Shown piece after piece: positions 1 through 7,528 of a DNA stretch of 26,731 bases (position 1 is its first letter; the number at the start of each line of letters is the position of its first letter). The translations under genes were made by a program, and so were the position numbers. This DNA comes from CAYWRO01 sp964460345 (GTDB taxonomy: Bacteria > Planctomycetota > Phycisphaerae > Phycisphaerales > UBA1924), in contig CAYWRO010000047.1 in NCBI GenBank assembly GCA_964460345.1, positions 1 to 26,731 of the forward strand. Reading direction: 5' to 3'. The notes beneath the pieces are model-generated. The model saw only the letters and a program-made list of their open reading frames with translations, ran no database searches and was not told the origin of the DNA.

Positions 1-21
1 ATAATGACCCCGTCAAACACG

Positions 22-33
22 CCCCCCCCCCCC
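22..33. repeat. poly-C run of 12
   Basis: An uninterrupted run of twelve C residues lies immediately left of the terminator stem. It is non-coding as far as can be seen. A longer C run is present at the other edge of the window, so both may reflect sequencing or assembly behaviour rather than biology. Confidence 0.9.
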
Positions 34-74
34 GAGCGGTCGCCGGCACTGTGCTGGCGACCGCTCTTCTTTTT
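34..74 (+). terminator. Rho-independent terminator of an upstream gene
   Basis: A near-perfect hairpin spans 34-66: the outer 11 bp (GAGCGGTCGCC against GGCGACCGCTC) are perfect. The stem then continues through one G-T wobble into CAC/GTG, and it is followed by TTCTTTTT at 67-74. Stem plus U-tract on the plus strand is the classic intrinsic terminator form. The gene it ends must lie left of the window. It separates that gene from folP. Confidence 0.85.
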
Positions 75-143
75 GCCGCAAGTCCGGCGTCCGGCTCGTC
101 TTAGCGTCGATAGTGGCCCCGAGATGCACTGTGGGGGCCCACG

Positions 144-1031
144 ATGAGCCCTCTGGAGTGGGTTCTCGGTCCCGGCCGCGTCCTGAAACTGGGCCGTCCG
201 CGGCTGATGGCGATCCTGAACGTCACGCCCGACAGCTTCGCCGACGGCGGGCGGCTCAAATCCCCTGATCAGGTGGCTGATGCGGCGGCTCGAGCCGTCG
301 ACGAGGGTGCGGATCTTGTGGATGTGGGGGGTGAGTCGACGCGTCCCGGTTCGGCGCGGGTGCCGGCGGAGGAGCAGATCCGGCGGGTGGTTCCCTCCAT
401 TGAGGCGATTCGACGCAGGGTCGCTGCGGACGTCCTTATCTCGGTCGATACCACGCTGGCCCCAGTCGCGGCGGCGGCCCTGGATGCCGGGGCGGATGCA
501 ATCAATGACGTCGCGGCGGGCCGGGAGGATGCGGGGATGTTTGCGCTGGCCGCGGCCCGTGGATGCGGGCTGGTGCTCATGCACCGGCTTGCGCCGCCGG
601 AGGCCGATTCATACAGCACTCAGTACCAGGCGCCTCCGGAGTACCACGATGTTGTGGCCGAGGTGGGGGCGTTTCTCCGCGCCAGGGCCGAAGCCGCGAC
701 GGCGGCTGGCGTTCGGAAGGAGTCGATCGTGCTCGATCCAGGGCTGGGCTTTGGCAAGACGGTTCAGCAGAACCTCGCGCTGATCACAGGCACGACGCAC
801 CTGGCGGCGATTGGATTCCCGATTCTGAGCGCTCTGAGCCGGAAGAGCTTCACTGGCGCAGCGGGCGGTCTGGGCCGCGATTCGGTTCCCGCCGACCGTC
901 TCGCGGCGACGCTGGCGCTCAGCGTGACCCACCGGGCCTGCGGAGCATCGATATTCAGAGTGCACGACGTAGCCCACCACATGCAGGCTCTTCTGGCGGC
1001 GGAGGCCGCTCAGAAGGCCCGGGCGGGGTAG
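144..1031 (+). CDS. folP: dihydropteroate synthase
   Basis: This enzyme condenses p-aminobenzoate with 6-hydroxymethyl-dihydropterin pyrophosphate in cytosolic folate synthesis and is the sulfonamide target. The 295-residue protein has the full set of family motifs in order: NVTPDSFADGG (26-36), GGESTRPG (62-69), the DT pair (102-103), ND (121-122), MH (146-147), DPGLGFGK (198-205), SRK (232-234) and RVHD (272-275). Its length is slightly above the usual 270-285 because of a short N-terminal extension. A G-rich stretch just upstream of the ATG may act as a weak ribosome site. No other folate gene is next to it: thioredoxin follows after 100 bases on the same strand. Identification is secure. 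Confidence 0.96.
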   Translation: MSPLEWVLGPGRVLKLGRPRLMAILNVTPDSFADGGRLKSPDQVADAAARAVDEGADLVDVGGESTRPGSARVPAEEQIRRVVPSIEAIRRRVAADVLISVDTTLAPVAAAALDAGADAINDVAAGREDAGMFALAAARGCGLVLMHRLAPPEADSYSTQYQAPPEYHDVVAEVGAFLRARAEAATAAGVRKESIVLDPGLGFGKTVQQNLALITGTTHLAAIGFPILSALSRKSFTGAAGGLGRDSVPADRLAATLALSVTHRACGASIFRVHDVAHHMQALLAAEAAQKARAG

Positions 1032-1131
1032 AATCGCCGAAGCCAAAGGCCAAGTGACCCGAGCGTCGGGGCTTGCGTCTGCGGGCCGATGGGGGCTTCT
1101 CACACCTGCTTTGCCAGCCAGGGGATAGATC

Positions 1132-1464
1132 ATGGCCAGTTCGAACGTTGTCGAGTTCACGGACGCGAACTTCCAGTCCGAGGTGCTCCAATCCGACAAG
1201 CCCGTTCTTGTGGACTTCTGGGCGGAGTGGTGCAGCCCGTGCCGGATCCTTTCCCCGACGATCGATCAACTGGCCGATGAATACTCCGGCAAGGTGAAGG
1301 TCGGGAAGGTTGACACGGATTCCAACCGCGAGATCTCGGTGCAGTACGGCATTTCGGCCATCCCGACGGTCATCCTGTTCAAGGACGGCGAGGTCCAGAA
1401 GAAGTTTGTCGGGCTCCAGAGCAAGGGCGATTTTGTCGCCGCGATTGAGGCCCTCCAGGACTGA
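1132..1464 (+). CDS. trxA: thioredoxin
   Basis: This is a 110-residue cytosolic thioredoxin, the usual length for the family. It would reduce protein disulfides with electrons from thioredoxin reductase. The active site reads WCSPC (33-37) in the context VDFWAEWCSPCRILSP. This has Ser where the canonical motif has Gly (WCGPC). The cis-proline segment AIPTVILF (Pro78) and the C-terminal VG of strand five are present. There is no signal peptide. An AGGGGA-like ribosome site lies about 7 bases before the ATG. The gene is followed at only 17 bases by the Gfo/Idh/MocA gene on the same strand, so co-transcription is likely, although the two have no obvious functional link. Confidence 0.95.
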   Translation: MASSNVVEFTDANFQSEVLQSDKPVLVDFWAEWCSPCRILSPTIDQLADEYSGKVKVGKVDTDSNREISVQYGISAIPTVILFKDGEVQKKFVGLQSKGDFVAAIEALQD

Positions 1465-1481
1465 ATGAGCCCAACCGCGCT

Positions 1482-2663
1482 GTGCGATGCGGCGCAAGTG
1501 AGTCGGCGATGCCCCAGGTTCCCCACCCGAAACGAGTGGTTGATGTGGTTGGAGACAAGCCCCTGCGCTGCGGCGTCGTCGGGGTCGGCCGAATGGGCCG
1601 GCACCACGCCCGCACGTACGGCAATCTCGAGAATGTCGAGATGGTGGGGGTGGTCGACGCCGACACCGATCGGGCCGAGGGCGTCTGCGAAGCCCATGGG
1701 GGGCGGGTGTTTGAGTCTGTCACGGACCTGATCCGGGCGGGCGTGGACGCCGTGAGCGTGGCGGTCCCGACCAGTGCCCACCAGGCGGTGGCGGAGGAGT
1801 TGCTGGAGGCGGGGGTGGCTTGCCTGGTGGAGAAGCCCCTCGCCGGCAGCGTCGAGGAGGCCTGGTCCATCAAGGAGACGGCCGAGCGGACCGGTTCCCT
1901 GCTCATGGTGGGGCACATTGAGCGGTTCAACCCGATCATCCGGGCCTTGCGGCGCGAGCAGGAGCACGGGGAGCCGATCGTTCCCCGCTTCATTGAGGTG
2001 CACAGGGTCAGCCCGATGACCTTCCGTTCGGTCGACACCAGCGTGGTCATGGACATGATGATCCACGATTTGGACGTCGTGCTGATGCTCATGGAGGGGC
2101 ACGAGCCGGACGAAGTGCAGGCCGCGGGCGTTCCGGTGATTACGGAGCACTCGGACATCTGCAATGCCCGGCTGACGTTCGACCGTCCGGGCCCGTACGG
2201 CCGCTGCGTCGCAAATATCACCGCCAGCCGCCTGGCGCTGAAGACCGAGCGGGTCACCCGGATCACGGGTGAGAACGCGTACATCAAGATGGACTACGCC
2301 GCCAAGAGCGGCACGATCATCCGCCGGCTGGCCAACGAGATTCAGATGGCCGAGGTGCGGGAGCAGCTTCGCCACGGCGTGGACCTGACGGACCTGAACT
2401 GGGCGGACCTGGTCAACATCGAGCACCTGACGATTGACGATGCGGAGCCCATTCTGATGGAGATCCGCTCCTTCCTGACGGCCGTGCAGTCTGGCCAGCG
2501 CCCCGAGATTGACGCAACGGCCGGATTCGCCAACGTCCGCACGGCCGAGCGGATCGAGCGTGCAGCCCGGGCCGACTGGCCGGAAGTCATCACGCGGCGG
2601 ATCGCCGCGGACGGCGTGCTGCAGCGAGCGCCCGCGCCGCAGCCGGTGCGTGCCACGCACTAG
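1482..2663 (+). CDS. Gfo/Idh/MocA-family NAD(P)-dependent dehydrogenase
   Basis: A 393-residue oxidoreductase with an N-terminal Rossmann fold: GVGRMGRHHARTY begins at residue 34 and an acidic residue at the end of strand two (VVDAD) suggests NAD preference. The family signature EKPLA is at 117-121. The dimerisation and catalytic domain carries IHDLD with the likely catalytic His195. The stretch MVGHIERFNP resembles the sugar-nucleotide 3-dehydrogenases (GnnA/WlbA type) that act on UDP-GlcNAc derivatives in lipid A or O-antigen synthesis. That substrate is an inference only, since no partner aminotransferase or Lpx gene lies nearby. The start is uncertain: an in-frame ATG at 1509 is equally plausible and would remove nine unconserved residues. 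Neither ATG has a good ribosome site. Confidence 0.88.
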   Translation: MRCGASESAMPQVPHPKRVVDVVGDKPLRCGVVGVGRMGRHHARTYGNLENVEMVGVVDADTDRAEGVCEAHGGRVFESVTDLIRAGVDAVSVAVPTSAHQAVAEELLEAGVACLVEKPLAGSVEEAWSIKETAERTGSLLMVGHIERFNPIIRALRREQEHGEPIVPRFIEVHRVSPMTFRSVDTSVVMDMMIHDLDVVLMLMEGHEPDEVQAAGVPVITEHSDICNARLTFDRPGPYGRCVANITASRLALKTERVTRITGENAYIKMDYAAKSGTIIRRLANEIQMAEVREQLRHGVDLTDLNWADLVNIEHLTIDDAEPILMEIRSFLTAVQSGQRPEIDATAGFANVRTAERIERAARADWPEVITRRIAADGVLQRAPAPQPVRATH

Positions 2664-2677
2664 CCCTGTGATACACT
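2650..2677 (+). promoter_or_regulatory. candidate promoter for the S1-domain gene
   Basis: GTGCCA (2650-2655), a 16-base spacer and TACACT (2672-2677) form a sigma-70-like pair, preceded by TG at -1 to -3 of the -10 element. It overlaps the stop codon of the dehydrogenase gene and would leave a leader of about 80 bases before the ATG at 2766. A pair with the same spacing precedes ybeY. It is read by eye and unproven. Confidence 0.35.
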
Positions 2678-2765
2678 TGTCAGATACATGACGGCCGGAT
2701 GCCGCTGGAAAGCCAGCGTCGCCCGGCATTTTCGCACCCATTGAGCCATTCCGACGCACGCACCC

Positions 2766-4154
2766 ATGACCACGGAAGCCACACCCGAGCCGCAAGAGAA
2801 GCACGAGGATTCATCCTCACCGGCGGAGCACCGCAACGGACAGTCGCCGGCCGAAGCGCCCCGGGCGGCGGACCCGGAACGGCCGCGTCCTGTGCAGAGC
2901 GAAGCGCCAGCGCCGAAACCGGCGCCCGTTCCGCAGAAGCCGGCGCTGAGCCCGCAGATGGACGCGGAGATTGATGCCGCGATGGCGGAACTCGGCTTCG
3001 GCTCGACCGCGCCGGCGGAACGCAAGCCGGCGATCCGCGGGCCGCGGGTGGTCGAGGCGGGGCGTGAGCACCGTCACGGCACGGTCGTCTCGGTGGGCCC
3101 GACGGACCTGTTCCTCGAGTTCGGTCCGAAGGAGCTCGGCGTTGCGCCGCGCAACCAGTGGAAGGAAGAGGAGCTGCCCGCCGTCGGCGATTCGATCGAG
3201 ATCGTGATCGATCGGTTCGATGCGGATGAGTCGCTGTTCATCTGTTCCAAGCCCGGCTCGGTCGTGAAGGCCGACTGGGAGATGCTGGAGATCGGCCAGG
3301 TGGTCGAAGCGCGGGTGGTGGGCGTGAACAAGGGCGGATTAGAGCTCGAAGTCGCGCAGCATCGCGCCTTCATGCCTGCCAGCCAGGTTTCGTTGGAGCG
3401 GGTTGAGGATCTGTCCGTCTTCGTCGGCGAGAAGTTCACCTGCCAGGTGAGCCAGCTTGACCGTCGCGGCAAGGGCAACATCGTGCTCTCCCGGCGCGAC
3501 CTGCTCAGCCAGGAGCGCAAGGAGCAGGCCGAGAAGCTCAAGGCCACGCTCAAGGAGGGGCAGACGGTCGAGGGGACAGTCCGCAAGATCATGCCGTTCG
3601 GCGCGTTCATCGACCTTGGCGGCATCGACGGACTGGTGCACATCTCCGACCTGAGCCACGAGCGCGTCAACTTCGGTGAGAAGAACGTGCAGCGCTTCCT
3701 GAAGGAAGGCGACCGCGTCACGGTACAGATCCTGAAGATCGACTGGGACGCCAATCGCATTTCGCTCGGCATGAAGCAGCTTCAGGCGGATCCGTTCGCC
3801 GCGGCGGCCAGCGAGATCGCCGAAGGCGCGGAACTGACGGGGAAGGTGACGCGACTGGCGGATTTCGGCGCATTCGTCGAGGTCGCCTCGGGTGTCGAGG
3901 GGCTGGTGCACGTCAGCGAGATCGCTCACCGGCGCATCAATCGGCCGGCCGATGTTCTCAGCGATGGCCAGGTTGTGAAGGTGAAGGTTCTCAAGATCGA
4001 TCCGAGCGACCGTCGCATTTCCCTGAGCATGAAGGCGCTGGAGAAGAGCCCGCAGGAGAAGAAGGCCGAGGAGATCCGCCAGCAGGAGTCTCCCGCGCTT
4101 CGGCGTCTCCGCGAGAAGTTCGGCAAGCAGGGCTTCAAGGGCGGCCTGGGCTGA
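2766..4154 (+). CDS. S1-domain RNA-binding protein (ribosomal protein S1-like)
   Basis: A 462-residue protein with four consecutive S1/OB-fold repeats at about residues 102-164, 176-246, 263-338 and 351-425. Repeats three and four are the most canonical, with FGAFIDLGGIDGLVHISDLS and FGAFVEVASGVEGLVHVSEI, each ending in a basic R-I-S-L strand. Repeats one and two are more divergent. Residues 1-65 are a low-complexity, probably disordered Pro/Glu/Ala-rich leader, and 430-462 is a basic tail. E. coli S1 has six repeats; shorter forms are common elsewhere. It probably helps mRNA binding or translation initiation at the ribosome. No Shine-Dalgarno is visible before the ATG. No cytidylate kinase or other usual rpsA neighbour is present, so equivalence to RpsA is likely but not proven. 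Confidence 0.85.
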   Translation: MTTEATPEPQEKHEDSSSPAEHRNGQSPAEAPRAADPERPRPVQSEAPAPKPAPVPQKPALSPQMDAEIDAAMAELGFGSTAPAERKPAIRGPRVVEAGREHRHGTVVSVGPTDLFLEFGPKELGVAPRNQWKEEELPAVGDSIEIVIDRFDADESLFICSKPGSVVKADWEMLEIGQVVEARVVGVNKGGLELEVAQHRAFMPASQVSLERVEDLSVFVGEKFTCQVSQLDRRGKGNIVLSRRDLLSQERKEQAEKLKATLKEGQTVEGTVRKIMPFGAFIDLGGIDGLVHISDLSHERVNFGEKNVQRFLKEGDRVTVQILKIDWDANRISLGMKQLQADPFAAAASEIAEGAELTGKVTRLADFGAFVEVASGVEGLVHVSEIAHRRINRPADVLSDGQVVKVKVLKIDPSDRRISLSMKALEKSPQEKKAEEIRQQESPALRRLREKFGKQGFKGGLG

Positions 4155-4256
4155 TCCGATCGGGTCGCGTTCGCCTCGTGGTTCCTCCGCTCGGTTTTGC
4201 TGGCCCTCGACTGGCCCGCCGGTATCCTTTTCGCGAGGGGTTGCTCGAGGTGATCG

Positions 4257-6608
4257 ATGCAGATGATCGCTGCGGCACTGGCGGCGGCATGCCTGGGTGC
4301 TGCGCCCGATAACAACGTTGAGTGGGACGGCGTTTCGCACATCGGCTGGCAGGATCGCCGGCCACTCTGTCCCATTGCAGGCGAAACGTTCGAGGTGCGG
4401 TTTCAGGCATATGCACTGGACCTGACGGGCGCGAGTGTTACCTTCGACGCGGGCTCGGGGCCAGTCAGTGTGGAGGCGGTCTACCTGCACGACCGCGGGC
4501 CGTACGCCGTCTGGGCGGCGACGATTCCGGCGACGGCGGCCGGTGGGCAGGTGCACTATCACATCGAGCTGAGGGATGGAACCGACACCGACTACCTGTC
4601 GGTGACCGGCATGAGCGATGGCCCTCCGAGTGACGATGGCTTTGTCGTCGACTTCGCCACGCTGACCCACGCGCCGATCGGCGCGACGCCGACGTCGGAC
4701 GGCGGCGCTGTATTCAAGGTGTGGGCGCCCTCGCCGGGGAGTGCAACCGTCCGCGGCGACTTCAACGGCTGGTCGGCCAGTCACCCGATGATGCGGCAGG
4801 GAGAGTTCTTCGTCGCGCACGTTCCCGCCGTGGCTGCCCGCGCGCAGTACAAGTATGTCTTCGACAATGGAGGGGAGCTTTGGCGCACCGATGCGCGCGC
4901 CAGGTCGCTCAACGCCGGGGACAACCTCAACTCGCGCGTGGAGGACCCGCTTGGTTACGAGTGGCAGAGCGAGGGCTTCCGCACGCCCGTGTGGGATGAG
5001 CTGGTCGTGTACCAACTGCACGTCGGTACGTTTTCCGGGCGCAATGATCCATACGGGTTCGCGCCGATTCCGGCGCGGTACGTCGATGTGGCCCGGCGTG
5101 CGCCGCACCTGGCCGAACTCGGCGTCAACGCTGTTCTGCTGAATCCCATCACGGAGTTCCCGTTCGACTTTTCCGCCGGGTACAACCCGATCAGCATGTA
5201 CGCGCCCGAGTGGAAGTACGGCGCGCCGGATCAACTCAAGCTCATGATCGACCGGCTGCACGAGCACGGCATCGCCGTGATCATGGACGTCGTGTGGAAC
5301 CACCTCTCGCCGACTGACAACTACCTGTGGGACTACGACGGCTCGCAGATTTACTTCGATTCGCCGGCCGCGCAGACGCCCTGGGGCGCACAGGCGGACT
5401 TCGACAACCCGAACGTCGCCGACTATTACGTCGACAGCATGTTGCTGTGGCTGGAGGAGTATCGTGTCGACGGTTTCCGCTTTGACGGCACCAACTTCAT
5501 GAATATGGAGCAGGGCGCTGCGGGCTGGGCCCTCATGCAGCGTGCCAACGACGTGATCGACGGGCGCTATGTCGACCGGATCACCATCGCCGAGCAGCTT
5601 CCGGATGACCCGTGGGTCACGCGGCCCACAGCCCTCGGCGGGGCCGGCTTCGATGCGCAGTACCACGACGCATTCAACGACCGGCTGCGCGAGGCGATTC
5701 TTGACGCCGCCTTCGGCGATCCAAATCTCAGCGCCGTGGCCGCGGCGATCGACGGTGAACAGTACCTCTCCGGCGCGCAGACGCTGCGGTACCTGGAACT
5801 TCACGACGAGGCGTGGCCCTCCTCCGGCGGACAGCGCCTCGTACGAACGATCGACACAGTCCCGCCGCATGACGATGAGTTTGCCCGCGGCCGGGTACTG
5901 CTGGGTCACGGGCTCGTCATGACTTCGCCGGGCATCCCCGCCATGCTGATGGGCACGGAGTGGCTCGAAGACACGAACTTTGGCGGTGGGGATGCCGCGG
6001 GCAATGACCGGATCGACTGGTCGAAGAAGGTCACCAACGCACCGGTCTTCAGCTATTTTCAGGATCTGATCGCGCTGCGCCGCAGCAATCCGGCGTTGCG
6101 GGCCGGGTCGCCGCATGAGATCTATCACGTCAACGACGCCGGCAACGTGCTCATCATGCAGCGATGGACGGATGCGGGTGATGTGCTGGTCGTCGCGGCT
6201 AACTTCTCAAACAGTGACTACGCTGCGTATCGCCTCGGGCTGCCGCAGCCGGGGCGCTGGGGCGAGGTTTTGAACAGCCAGGCTGCCGCATACGGCGGCA
6301 GTGGACTGACCAACCCGGGCTCGTTTCAGGCGGAGGAGGTTCCATACGACGGGTTCGGTCAATCGGCAGAGATCGTGCTGCCGCGGATGGGGCTGGTCGT
6401 GTTGCAATGGAACCCGCCCGCGGTGTGCCTGGCAGACATGGATGCCAATGGCACGGTCGACGTGTTCGACCTGCTTGCGTTCCTGGATTCGTGGTTTTCG
6501 CAGGCTGCGGCGGCCGACATCGACGGCGTGTCCGGTGTGGACGTCTTTGATCTGCTGGCCTTTCTCGATGAGTGGTTCCCGGCCAGCGCCGCCGGCGCCT
6601 GCGTGTGA
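4257..6608 (+). CDS. secreted GH13 alpha-amylase-type glycoside hydrolase with C-terminal dockerin-like repeats
   Basis: A 783-residue alpha-glucan-active enzyme. A short hydrophobic signal (residues 1-16) is followed by a beta domain (about 20-135), then a CBM48/E-set domain (about 145-235, with WAPSPGSATVRGDFNGW). The GH13 barrel runs from about 245 to 615 and shows region I DVVWNH (344-349), region II GFRFDGTNF with nucleophile Asp410, region III TIAEQ with acid/base Glu445, and region IV LELHDE with His516-Asp517. A C-terminal beta domain follows (to about 718). Residues 724-783 hold two EF-hand-like dockerin repeats, each ending D-L-L-A-F-L-D-x-W-F, with a terminal G-A-C-V. The first loop has all acidic/Asn ligands; the second has Val758 at a ligand position. 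Region II resembles branching enzymes and TreZ, so exact specificity is open. GAGGTG lies 5 bases before the ATG. Confidence 0.9.
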   Translation: MQMIAAALAAACLGAAPDNNVEWDGVSHIGWQDRRPLCPIAGETFEVRFQAYALDLTGASVTFDAGSGPVSVEAVYLHDRGPYAVWAATIPATAAGGQVHYHIELRDGTDTDYLSVTGMSDGPPSDDGFVVDFATLTHAPIGATPTSDGGAVFKVWAPSPGSATVRGDFNGWSASHPMMRQGEFFVAHVPAVAARAQYKYVFDNGGELWRTDARARSLNAGDNLNSRVEDPLGYEWQSEGFRTPVWDELVVYQLHVGTFSGRNDPYGFAPIPARYVDVARRAPHLAELGVNAVLLNPITEFPFDFSAGYNPISMYAPEWKYGAPDQLKLMIDRLHEHGIAVIMDVVWNHLSPTDNYLWDYDGSQIYFDSPAAQTPWGAQADFDNPNVADYYVDSMLLWLEEYRVDGFRFDGTNFMNMEQGAAGWALMQRANDVIDGRYVDRITIAEQLPDDPWVTRPTALGGAGFDAQYHDAFNDRLREAILDAAFGDPNLSAVAAAIDGEQYLSGAQTLRYLELHDEAWPSSGGQRLVRTIDTVPPHDDEFARGRVLLGHGLVMTSPGIPAMLMGTEWLEDTNFGGGDAAGNDRIDWSKKVTNAPVFSYFQDLIALRRSNPALRAGSPHEIYHVNDAGNVLIMQRWTDAGDVLVVAANFSNSDYAAYRLGLPQPGRWGEVLNSQAAAYGGSGLTNPGSFQAEEVPYDGFGQSAEIVLPRMGLVVLQWNPPAVCLADMDANGTVDVFDLLAFLDSWFSQAAAADIDGVSGVDVFDLLAFLDEWFPASAAGACV

Positions 6609-6670
6609 TCTGAAGGCTGATGGCGGGCGGCTGAACGCGGCGGTCGCTTGCGCGTCTTTCTCATTAGTTC

Positions 6671-6704
6671 AAAAGAAGAGCCGGGCTCACGTGGAGCCCG
6701 GCTC
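6671..6704 (-). terminator. Rho-independent terminator of the minus-strand operon
   Basis: A perfect 11-bp stem (GAGCCGGGCTC at 6678-6688 against GAGCCCGGCTC at 6694-6704) with a 5-base loop. Read on the minus strand it is followed by TTCTTTT, giving a standard intrinsic terminator just past the stop of the PEP-CTERM gene. On the plus strand no T-tract follows, so it would be a poor terminator for the convergent amylase gene. Confidence 0.85.
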
Positions 6705-6731
6705 GGAATGATCGCAGATTGTGATCGTGAT

Positions 6732-7463
6732 TCAGCGGCGGCGGCGAGCGATCCCCAGAACGCCGGCGAATGAGAACATCGCCGCGGCAGCCGGGGAGGG
6801 GACGACGATCCACGTGCTCGTGCCCGTGGCCGAATCATTCGCGGAGAGCGTGAAGGAGTACTGGGCGCTCATATCGACGACCGCACCGGCGATCGGCGAG
6901 AATCCTGCCATCGGGCTGGACTCAGAGACCAGGTTCATCCCGCTCGCCGGCGCGGTGATCGGTGAAGTCAGCAGCGAGGCGAAGACGCTTGCGCCGTTGT
7001 AATACGCTTCGTAGATCGAGCCGCTTGCGGACGAAGCGGAGGCGCCCGCGCCGCCACCAAGATCGGTCACGGTCAGGCTCGCAGTCGCCTGCCCGACGGC
7101 CGGGCTGATCGAGGGGAAGCTCAAGACGGCCGAGGAGATGGTAAAGTTGGTGGCCGCCCCGCCTGCAGTGACGGAGAAGCTCAGGTGCACCTGCGGGTCC
7201 TCGACGTAGGTGAGCGTTACATCCGTCAGGCGTGCGATTTCGACGGCGCCGTTGGAAAGCACAATTTCGTTCGGCAACGTGTAGTTGTACCGGTCGCCGG
7301 TCCACGCATCGACGTTGTAGTTCACGCGCCAGGTGTCGCTGTTGCCGTTGCCGTCGTTGGCCTCAATGTGAAAGACCACTTCGGACAGGCCGGCCGAAGC
7401 CATCGAGGCCCCGGCTGCGACCGCAAGTGACGCTACGGAAATCCGCATCCAGTCTGATTGCAT
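6732..7463 (-). CDS. exported protein with PEP-CTERM-like (VPSP) C-terminal sorting signal
   Basis: A 243-residue protein with a Sec signal peptide (hydrophobic core about 8-20, ending MASAG) and a Ser/Thr/Ala/Gly-rich beta-type body without a recognised domain. The last 23 residues form a tripartite anchor: VPSP, a hydrophobic helix and the terminal tetra-arginine. This matches PEP-CTERM-like signals, with VPSP replacing VPEP as seen in planctomycetes. By family knowledge such tails are cut by an exosortase and the protein is moved to the cell surface. No exosortase gene is in the window. The ATG at 7463 is chosen because GGAGG lies about 9 bases upstream and the signal peptide starts there; the frame stays open 68 codons further upstream without protein-like content. 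Function of the body is unknown. Confidence 0.85.
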   Translation of the reverse strand: MQSDWMRISVASLAVAAGASMASAGLSEVVFHIEANDGNGNSDTWRVNYNVDAWTGDRYNYTLPNEIVLSNGAVEIARLTDVTLTYVEDPQVHLSFSVTAGGAATNFTISSAVLSFPSISPAVGQATASLTVTDLGGGAGASASSASGSIYEAYYNGASVFASLLTSPITAPASGMNLVSESSPMAGFSPIAGAVVDMSAQYSFTLSANDSATGTSTWIVVPSPAAAAMFSFAGVLGIARRRR

Positions 7464-7494
7464 GTGTGTCTCCCTCCAGAATCTCTCCACGTCC

Positions 7495-7522
7495 ATGTTA
7501 CTGGAGGGGTCAGTTCTTGCAA
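7495..7522 (-). promoter_or_regulatory. candidate promoter for the PEP-CTERM gene
   Basis: On the minus strand TTGCAA (7522-7517), a 16-base spacer and TAACAT (7500-7495) form a sigma-70-like pair about 31 bases before the ATG, with the GGAGG ribosome site in between. The element lies in the 65-base gap after the upstream regulator gene, so the PEP-CTERM gene could be transcribed independently of it as well as by read-through. Confidence 0.4.
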
Positions 7523-7528
7523 GAGGGT

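Noticed and set aside
1266..2804. Minus-strand open frame of 512 codons opposite the thioredoxin and dehydrogenase genes
   Set aside because: It covers two genes with clear family motifs on the other strand, and its composition is that of a shadow frame.
3339..6128. Long minus-strand open frame of 929 codons opposite the S1 and amylase genes
   Set aside because: It is antisense to two well-supported genes, shows no protein motif and has the Arg/Val/His-rich composition of a mirror frame in GC-rich DNA.
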